Shown piece by piece: positions 26,271-32,258 of a DNA stretch of 32,258 nucleotides. Source of the stretch: an uncultured Erysipelotrichaceae bacterium (GTDB taxonomy: Bacteria > Bacillota_I > Bacilli_A > Erysipelotrichales > Erysipelotrichaceae); the NCBI GenBank assembly GCA_944326825.1, contig CALVFL010000020.1, positions 1 to 32,258 on the forward strand, in the 5' to 3' direction. The position numbers and the translations under genes are program-made. The notes under the pieces were generated by a model. That model made no database searches. It worked only from the letters and a program-made list of their open reading frames with translations, and was not told the DNA's origin. Each line of letters starts with the position of its first letter. Within the stretch, counting starts at the first letter, position 1.

Positions 26271-27260
26271 ATGAAAACAGAAATTATTACTGAAATTGAA
26301 CAATCGTTATTGAATTATTTGGATAATGCACAGATGGAAGTATTACATAGAGTTTTGAATCGTTGCTTTGAAGGTGTTGAAATCTGTTCAAAAGAGAATG
26401 TTGAAATATGTGAATTTACCAATGAAGAATTAATCAAAAAATTCATTTCAGCTAAAGAAATTGAAGGATGCAGTGGTAGAACTACAAAATATTATGAATC
26501 TACTTTGATAAAAATGAATTCTAAAATGGATAAAGGAATTACACATATGACAACAGATGATTTGAGAACATATTTAACAGATTACCAGAAAATTAATAAT
26601 TGTTCTAAAGCAAGCGTTGATAACATCAGGCGTAACTTAAGTAGTTTCTTTTCTTGGCTCGAGGAGGAAAATTATATTTTAAAAAGTCCAATGAAAAGAA
26701 TTCATAAGATTAAGACTGACAAAGTTATAAAAGATACGTACTCTGATGAAACATTAGAATTGTTAAGGGATAATTGTAATTGTTTAAGAGACTTAGCAAT
26801 TATCGACATATTAGCTTCCACTGGAATGAGAGTTGGAGAACTAGTTAAGTTAAATATTAATGATATTGACTTCGAAAATAGGGAATGTGTTGTGTTTGGT
26901 AAAGGGAATAAAGAAAGACCAGTTTATTTTGACGCAAGAACTAAGATTCATCTAAAGAATTATTTGAATTCTAGAAACGATTCAAACAAGGCTCTGTTTG
27001 TTTCGCTGGATAAACCTTATAACAGATTAAATATCAGTGGGATTGAAATAAGGCTAAGACAGCTAGGCAGAAGATTAGGGATTTCTAAAGTTCATCCACA
27101 CAAATTTAGGAGGACCGTAGCAACAAAAGCTATTGATAAAGGGATGCCAATAGAACAGGTTCAAAGTTTGTTAGGACATTCTCAAATTGATACGACCATG
27201 CATTATGCAATGGTAAATCAAAATAATGTTAAGGAATCTCATAGAAGATATATTTCATAG
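26271..27260 (+). CDS. XerC/D-like tyrosine recombinase of the hsd locus
   Basis: A 329-residue site-specific recombinase. The N-terminal SAM-like core-binding domain covers about 50-140 (STLIKMNSKMD, SVDNIRRNLSSFFSWLEEEN). The catalytic domain has every expected residue: R187 (TGMRVGEL), K211 (GKGNKER), H277 and R280 (HPHKFRRT), H303 (LLGHSQ) and the nucleophile Y312 (TMHYA). I chose the ATG at 26271, which has GGAGG eight bases ahead; earlier in-frame ATGs have no ribosome site. It sits between two hsdS genes on the same strand. Such recombinases shuffle hsdS in other bacteria, so the direct repeats A-C are its probable substrates. This is inference from arrangement. Confidence 0.92.
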   Translation: MKTEIITEIEQSLLNYLDNAQMEVLHRVLNRCFEGVEICSKENVEICEFTNEELIKKFISAKEIEGCSGRTTKYYESTLIKMNSKMDKGITHMTTDDLRTYLTDYQKINNCSKASVDNIRRNLSSFFSWLEEENYILKSPMKRIHKIKTDKVIKDTYSDETLELLRDNCNCLRDLAIIDILASTGMRVGELVKLNINDIDFENRECVVFGKGNKERPVYFDARTKIHLKNYLNSRNDSNKALFVSLDKPYNRLNISGIEIRLRQLGRRLGISKVHPHKFRRTVATKAIDKGMPIEQVQSLLGHSQIDTTMHYAMVNQNNVKESHRRYIS

Positions 27261-27270
27261 GAGAAAAGCT

Positions 27271-27588
27271 ATGTACGAAGTAAAAGAATCAGATTGGAAG
27301 ATTTTTAGAAAAAGAGTGCCTCAATGGCAAGAAGATTACATGAAAAAACTAAATAAAGAATACATCGAAATATTGAGCAGGGATGGATCTGCGGCTAAAA
27401 ATTTTTGGGATCTTGAAAACAGAGTTTTTAAAGATAAAAGAAGAGTTGGTGTTGTGATAGACATGAGAAGATCAAGAATGCTCATAAATTTATTGGATTT
27501 ATTAGAAGATCATGTAATAAGTCTAGAAGATTTAAATGAATTTAGTGAAGAATTAAGAAAAATGATAATTCAAATAACAGAAAGATAA
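27271..27588 (+). CDS. Unknown 105-residue protein between recombinase and hsdS2
   Basis: A small, charged, probably helical soluble protein (MYEVKESDWKIFRKRVPQWQ..., GVVIDMRRSRMLINLLDLLE, then VISLEDLNEFSEELR). I recall close relatives in Clostridia and Erysipelotrichia near type I restriction genes, sometimes mislabelled 'multidrug transporter'; it has no membrane helix. The ATG 27271 follows AGGAGA and lies 10 bases after the recombinase stop, so the two are co-translated. It may assist recombination or regulate HsdS supply; there is no direct evidence. Confidence 0.75.
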   Translation: MYEVKESDWKIFRKRVPQWQEDYMKKLNKEYIEILSRDGSAAKNFWDLENRVFKDKRRVGVVIDMRRSRMLINLLDLLEDHVISLEDLNEFSEELRKMIIQITER

Positions 27589-27593
27589 AATCC

Positions 27594-27623
27594 AAATTCG
27601 GATTTGTAGGTGTATGGAATATA
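27594..27623 (+). repeat. Direct repeat A, copy 2 (hsdS2 start)
   Basis: AAATTCGGATTTGT (27594-27607), variable bases, ATGGAATATA (27614-27623), matching 25123-25152. Unlike copy 1 it has no strong ribosome site upstream. Confidence 0.8.
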
Positions 27624-28693
27624 CAACAATAGGCGAATCATGTTCAGTAGTATCAGGAGGAACTCCTTCAAGGTCTAAAGATGAATATTGGCAAAATGGA
27701 ACCATTCCTTGGATAAAGATTGGAAATATTAAATCCAAATATGTAAATGAATACGATGAATTAATAACTGAACAAGGATTAAACAATTCTTCTGCAAAGT
27801 TATTGAAAAAAGGCACAATTCTTTACACTATATTTGCCACACTTGGAGAAGTTGGAATACTTGATACCGAGGCTTGTACAAATCAGGCAATTGCAGGAAT
27901 CACCATTAATGATTCAAGGATAACGACAGATTATTTATATTATTATTTAAAATCAAAAAAGGATTATGTTAACAATATTGGAAGAGGTGTTGCTCAAAAT
28001 AATATCAATTTAACAACTTTGAAAAAATTTGAAATTCCGTTAATCGACGTCAATAAACAATTAAACATTGTTAATACTCTTGAAAAAGCAGAGAGAATAA
28101 TAGTTTTAAAAAAGAAAGAAATTGAGTATTTAGATTTATTAATTAGAGCCCGATTTATCGAGATGTTATTAACAGGCAATTATGATGAAATACCTATTAA
28201 AGATTTAGTTGATTTAAACATCGTGTCAGCAAAAAAGACTTTTTCTTCTAACGATCTGATTCATTATATAGATATCTCATCTATTGATAATGAATCGAAT
28301 GTAATTACCTCTTATAAACATTATGCGATGAAAGATGCTCCTTCAAGAGCTCAACAATTAATTGTTTATGACGATATTCTTATATCTACTGTGAGACCTA
28401 ATTTAAGAAATATTGCACAAAATAAGGATAAAGATAGTAATTTGGTCGCCTCAAGTGGTTTTTGTATTCTGAGAGCTTCAAAATGCAATGCTCAATTTTT
28501 GTTATATTCTGTATTAACAGATGATTTCACCAATGCGATGGTTAGTAAAACTACTGGGGCTAGTTATCCAGCGATTAAAGACGACGATATTTTGAAGTAT
28601 AAAATTGCTTTACCACCAATAGAGCTCCAAAACGAATTTGCTGACTTTGTTAAACTGATAGATAAATCAAAATATGGCGGTATGTTCATATAA
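27614..28693 (+). CDS. hsdS: Type I specificity subunit HsdS, second copy, truncated tail
   Basis: A 359-residue HsdS with domain 1 (about 1-165, GGTPSRSKDEYWQNGTIPWI, typical TRD opening), the central region EYLDLLIRARFIEML (171-185), and domain 2 (about 190-340). After FVKLIDKSK the protein ends in an unrelated YGGMFI, missing the distal conserved helix of about 20 residues that hsdS1 keeps. The break coincides with repeat C. It has only a weak ribosome site (TAGG, 3-4 bases before ATG). I read it as a reserve cassette that supplies recognition domains by recombination; it could still be made at low level. No frameshifts are seen. Confidence 0.85.
   Translation: MEYTTIGESCSVVSGGTPSRSKDEYWQNGTIPWIKIGNIKSKYVNEYDELITEQGLNNSSAKLLKKGTILYTIFATLGEVGILDTEACTNQAIAGITINDSRITTDYLYYYLKSKKDYVNNIGRGVAQNNINLTTLKKFEIPLIDVNKQLNIVNTLEKAERIIVLKKKEIEYLDLLIRARFIEMLLTGNYDEIPIKDLVDLNIVSAKKTFSSNDLIHYIDISSIDNESNVITSYKHYAMKDAPSRAQQLIVYDDILISTVRPNLRNIAQNKDKDSNLVASSGFCILRASKCNAQFLLYSVLTDDFTNAMVSKTTGASYPAIKDDDILKYKIALPPIELQNEFADFVKLIDKSKYGGMFI
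28147..28167 (+). repeat. Direct repeat B, copy 2 (hsdS2 centre)
   Basis: Identical over 21 bp to 25616-25636, in the same orientation; sequences on either side diverge. Confidence 0.85.
28657..28673 (+). repeat. Direct repeat C, copy 2 (hsdS2 distal)
   Basis: GATAGATAAATCAAAAT as at 26141-26157. Homology to hsdS1 ends here and the hsdS2 frame closes six codons later. Confidence 0.7.
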
Positions 28694-28729
28694 ATGTATT
28701 AGAATATAGATATAAATAGTGAGGTGCCT

Positions 28730-31700
28730 ATGACAAATTTTGATTACTTGAAAAAAGAAAGTGAATTTGAAAGCTTTATCGATATAGCGATTATTGCGGA
28801 AAAAACATATAAAGTTGATAGTAACACTTGTATCATAAATTGTCGTAGGGCGATGGAGGCAGCCATTAAATGGATGTTTTCAGTTGATTGTGAATTAAAA
28901 GCACCTTATAAAGATAATCTTCATACTCTGATGAATTGTGATGCATTTAAGCAAATTATTGGCGATGATTTATGGAAACGTTTGGAATTTATTAGACGTT
29001 ATGGAAATGAAGCAGCTCACAATAGTGGTGAAAAAGCTAAAAATATTGCGGAAATATGTTTGAAGAATCTTTTCTATTTTATGGATTGGATAGCCTATTG
29101 TTATGGTGAAGAATATGAAGAAAGAGAATTTGACGTCTCTCTTTTAGAAAAAGAAGAAGTATCATTAATTCCAGAAGTAAATACAGATATTAATTTAGAA
29201 GCTTTGATCGAAGAGAATAAATCTTTAAAAGAAGAACTAAGCAAGCGCAGGGAACAACAGCAGAACACATATGTTGCAAAACCTTTGGATCTGTCTGAAT
29301 ATAAAACACGTAAGTTATATATTGATGCAATGCTTCTTGATGCTGGATGGGTAGAAGACAAAGACTGGGTTAACGAAGTGGAATTACCAGGTATGCCTAA
29401 TAAATCGGAAGTAGGATATGCTGATTATGTTTTGTATGATGATACGCAAAAACCTTTAGCTGTTATTGAAGCTAAACGAACATGTATAGATGTTTCTAAA
29501 GGTAGACAACAAGGGATCTTATATGCTGATATTTTAGAAAAACAATATGGGCGAAGACCGGTTATCTTCCTTACAAATGGTTTTGAAACAAGAATTATAG
29601 ATAATCAATATCCAGAAAGAAAAGTGTCTTCTATTTACTCTAAGAGAGATTTAGAGAAGTATTTCAATTTAATGAGCACTAGAGCTCATTTGAAATTTAT
29701 CGATATAAACAAAGACATTGCCGGTAGATATTATCAAGAAGAAGCTATTAGAGCTGTTTGCGAAGCTTTTGATCTACGGAATAAAAGGAAAGCATTACTA
29801 GTTATGGCGACCGGTTCTGGCAAGACAAGAACTGTCATTGGACTTGTAGATGTACTTTTAAATGAAGGCTGGATCAAGAATATATTATTCTTAGCTGACA
29901 GAAATTCACTTGTTACACAAGCAAAAAGAAGTTTTGTGAATATGCTTCCAAACTTATCGGCTACAAACTTAGTGGAAGATAAGTCGAATTATAATGCGCA
30001 TGTGGTCTTTTCAACATATCAGACAATGATTGGATGCATAGATACTGTTAAAGAAAATGATAAAAAGCTATTTACTTGCGGTCATTTTGATCTGATTATT
30101 TGTGATGAAGCGCATAGATCAATTTATAACAAGTACAAAGATATTTTTACTTATTTTGATGCTCATATTATTGGGCTTACAGCTACTCCTAAAGATGAAA
30201 TTGACAAAAATACATATGAGATATTTGAATTAGAAAATGGTGTTCCTACATATGGATATGAACTTTCTCAAGCGGTAAAGGATGGATATTTAGTCGATTT
30301 TCTTTCAGTAGAGACAGAATTAAAATTTATATCTGAAGGTATTGCGTGGGATCAGTTGTCTGATGAAGAAAAGGAAGAATATGAAGATACATTTGCAAAT
30401 GAAAATGGGTATGTACCAGAACGCATCGATTCTTCTGCATTAAATTCGTGGGTATTTAACGAGGATACAATACGAAAAGTATTAAAGACTTTATTTAATT
30501 ATGGTATTACGGTTGATTATGGTCAAAAAATCGGAAAGACGATTATCTTTGCAAAGAATCATAAACATGCAGAAACAATATATGAAGTATTTAATAAAGA
30601 GTATCCAGATTTGAATGGTTATGCAAAAGTTATTGATAATACAATCAATTATGTCCAAAGTGCGATAGATGAATTTTCGGATGCTAATAAACTTCCACAG
30701 ATTGCAATTTCAGTAGATATGCTTGATACGGGAATCGATGTTCCTGAAGTAGTTAATCTTGTTTTCTTTAAAAAAGTGATGAGTAAGGCAAAATTCTGGC
30801 AAATGATCGGAAGAGGAACTAGGTTGTGCCCAGGATTATTAGATGGAAACGATAAAAAAGAATTTTATATTTTTGACTTCTGTGGAAACTTTGAATTTTT
30901 TAGAATGAATAAGGGCAAAGCTTCTGCAAATGCCATAGCTGTACATGGAGCGATCTTTAATTTGAAGTTCCAAATCGCATATAAATTACAGGATCTGACT
31001 TATCAAACAGAGGAACTGAAAGAATGGCGAAAACAACTAGTTGAAGAAATGGTTAGTAAGGTGAAGGAATTGGATCGTAATAAGTTTGATGTTCGGCAAC
31101 ATATTAAATATGTAGATTTATATTCTAATCCTGACAATTATACTTCTTTGACATATGAAAATTGTCTGGATGTGAAAGATGAACTTGTACCATTAATTAA
31201 ACCAGATGATGATGAGATTAGTGCAGTTCGTTTTGATGCATTGATGCATGGGATTGAATTAGCGCATCTGGCACAGAAAAAATATCCTAAGTATAAAAAA
31301 GATCTTCTAAAGAAGGTTAAGGGCGTATCAAGTGTTGCGAATATTCCCGAAATACAAGTCCAGTCTGAACTTTTAGATAAAATTCTGCATACTAATTATT
31401 TAGAAGAATGTGATATTGATGATTTTGAAATAATCAGAAAGAATCTTCGAGATCTGATTAAATATATTCCTAAAAAAGGAAAAGTTTATATGACAGATTT
31501 TGAGGATGATATTTTGTCTGTTAATTGGAATGAATCCGATTTGGAAAATGATGATTTACAAAATTATAAAGATAAGCTTGAATATTATATTAAACAACAT
31601 CAAGAAGATAATCCAGTAATCATGAAATTAAAAGAAAATAAACCTTTAAATAAAAATGATGTGGATGAGTTAGAAAAAATCATATGGAATCAGCTTGGAA

Positions 31701-32026
31701 CTAAACAAGATTATTATTCTGAAGTTGGCGAAAAACCGCTTGGTGAATTTGTACGCGAAATAGTTGGTCTGGATATGAATGCTGCCAAAGAAGCTTTCTC
31801 TAAATATTTGGACGAAAGAGAAATGAACAGGAATCAGATCTATTTTGTAAATCAAATTGTTGAATATATTGTTCGTAATGGAGTGATGAAAGATTTGTCT
31901 GTTCTGCAAGAATCACCATTTATTGATAAAGGAAATGTTGTTGAACTGTTTGGTGATAACATTAAATTGTGGAGTGGTATTCAAAGCGTTATAAATAGCA
32001 TCAACAAGAACGCAATTTATTCTTAA
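28730..32026 (+). CDS. hsdR: Type I restriction subunit HsdR
   Basis: The motor and nuclease subunit that pulls DNA through the complex and cuts unmodified DNA. The 1098-residue protein has: an N-terminal DUF4145-like helical domain (about 1-125, RRAMEAAIKWMF, NEAAHN); a PD-(D/E)xK nuclease with D232 and E247-A-K249 (ADYVLYDD...LAVIEAKR); Walker A LVMATGSGKTRT (357-368); DEAH box IICDEAHRS (456-464); GLTATPKDE; and motif VI FWQMIGRGTRLCPG. A C-terminal helical region follows. The ATG 28730 lies behind GAGGTG; a GTG two codons earlier overlaps that site. It is the last gene of the operon, after hsdS2, and appears intact. Confidence 0.94.
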   Translation: MTNFDYLKKESEFESFIDIAIIAEKTYKVDSNTCIINCRRAMEAAIKWMFSVDCELKAPYKDNLHTLMNCDAFKQIIGDDLWKRLEFIRRYGNEAAHNSGEKAKNIAEICLKNLFYFMDWIAYCYGEEYEEREFDVSLLEKEEVSLIPEVNTDINLEALIEENKSLKEELSKRREQQQNTYVAKPLDLSEYKTRKLYIDAMLLDAGWVEDKDWVNEVELPGMPNKSEVGYADYVLYDDTQKPLAVIEAKRTCIDVSKGRQQGILYADILEKQYGRRPVIFLTNGFETRIIDNQYPERKVSSIYSKRDLEKYFNLMSTRAHLKFIDINKDIAGRYYQEEAIRAVCEAFDLRNKRKALLVMATGSGKTRTVIGLVDVLLNEGWIKNILFLADRNSLVTQAKRSFVNMLPNLSATNLVEDKSNYNAHVVFSTYQTMIGCIDTVKENDKKLFTCGHFDLIICDEAHRSIYNKYKDIFTYFDAHIIGLTATPKDEIDKNTYEIFELENGVPTYGYELSQAVKDGYLVDFLSVETELKFISEGIAWDQLSDEEKEEYEDTFANENGYVPERIDSSALNSWVFNEDTIRKVLKTLFNYGITVDYGQKIGKTIIFAKNHKHAETIYEVFNKEYPDLNGYAKVIDNTINYVQSAIDEFSDANKLPQIAISVDMLDTGIDVPEVVNLVFFKKVMSKAKFWQMIGRGTRLCPGLLDGNDKKEFYIFDFCGNFEFFRMNKGKASANAIAVHGAIFNLKFQIAYKLQDLTYQTEELKEWRKQLVEEMVSKVKELDRNKFDVRQHIKYVDLYSNPDNYTSLTYENCLDVKDELVPLIKPDDDEISAVRFDALMHGIELAHLAQKKYPKYKKDLLKKVKGVSSVANIPEIQVQSELLDKILHTNYLEECDIDDFEIIRKNLRDLIKYIPKKGKVYMTDFEDDILSVNWNESDLENDDLQNYKDKLEYYIKQHQEDNPVIMKLKENKPLNKNDVDELEKIIWNQLGTKQDYYSEVGEKPLGEFVREIVGLDMNAAKEAFSKYLDEREMNRNQIYFVNQIVEYIVRNGVMKDLSVLQESPFIDKGNVVELFGDNIKLWSGIQSVINSINKNAIYS

Positions 32027-32258
32027 CAGATGCATATCGATGTTTAGGTTATACATTGATTATGCCAGAATGTAAGTACTATATAGACTCCAAACTTTCA
32101 ATAACTTTAGGAATTTAGATACTTCTTCCATCCTCGTATATTAAGTTCGACAGATATATCACCTTATCTGTCATAAGGTCTAAGTCCTATGTTATATAAT
32201 CCTCTTGTAGGATTATATGCAGGCAAGCTCTTTTCCCTCCTGTAGCTCCGAAAGGATG
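32027..32258. other. Gene-less, hairpin-rich end of the window
   Basis: There is no supported gene after hsdR. Two strong inverted repeats occur: GACAGATA / TATCTGTC (32149-32172) and ATATAATCCT / AGGATTATAT (32194-32218, loop CTTGT). Neither is followed by a T-run, so they are not ordinary terminators. The minus strand holds short open stretches without good starts. This may be the edge of another mobile element or a structured RNA cut by the window end. Confidence 0.45.

Overview
The window looks like chromosomal DNA of a low-to-mid GC, Gram-positive Bacillota. An Erysipelotrichia-type gut bacterium is my inference, not a proof. The signs are strong Shine-Dalgarno sites, a BglG-type antiterminated PTS operon with a CcpA-like cre box, an ECF transporter module next to truA, and a lipoprotein with a lipobox. 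TGA is used as a normal stop (for example by ecfT), so the standard bacterial code applies.

Layout. 1-458: the 3' end of an ABC exporter gene. 459-1900: a degraded strip with a broken CHAP-domain gene and a DUF4314 gene, probably leftovers of a mobile element. 1879-6210: a complete beta-glucoside operon, with cre box, ribonucleic antiterminator and terminator, then bglG, PTS EIIBC, 6-phospho-beta-glucosidase and a separate EIIA. 6312-10516: a conserved small protein, alanine dehydrogenase, an anion permease, the tail of a dead aminopeptidase C gene, and a ferredoxin-fused aldo/keto reductase. 10537-14537 (minus): an SNF2/SWIM helicase with an upstream DUF3800 gene. 14586-16107: a GNAT acetyltransferase, tRNA-Arg(CCG) downstream of dut, and a tRNA-Ser/Asp/Gly cluster. 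16305-19477: ecfA1-ecfA2-ecfT-truA, all overlapping. 19519-22105 (minus): a YehR-like lipoprotein, a UMF1-type MFS transporter and a zinc-dependent phospholipase C-like protein.

22140-32258 is a clearly more AT-rich accessory island. It runs fic - hsdM - hsdS1 - tyrosine recombinase - 105-aa unknown protein - hsdS2 - hsdR, all on the plus strand. It starts at a strong promoter overlapped by a 17+17 bp perfect palindrome and a third half-site. This is a type I restriction-modification locus built for specificity switching. The two hsdS genes differ almost everywhere but share three near-identical DNA blocks: before the start codon, at the central conserved region (21 bp), and near the distal repeat. 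A XerC/D-like recombinase lies between them. Unusually, both hsdS copies and all three blocks point the same way, which suggests excision or cassette exchange rather than the usual inversion. hsdS2 lacks a strong ribosome site and its C-terminal tail is cut off at the third block, so it looks like a partner cassette. A class II Fic protein with its own winged-helix domain is translationally coupled to hsdM and is a candidate regulator of the locus. Hairpin-rich, gene-less DNA lies at both ends of the island.
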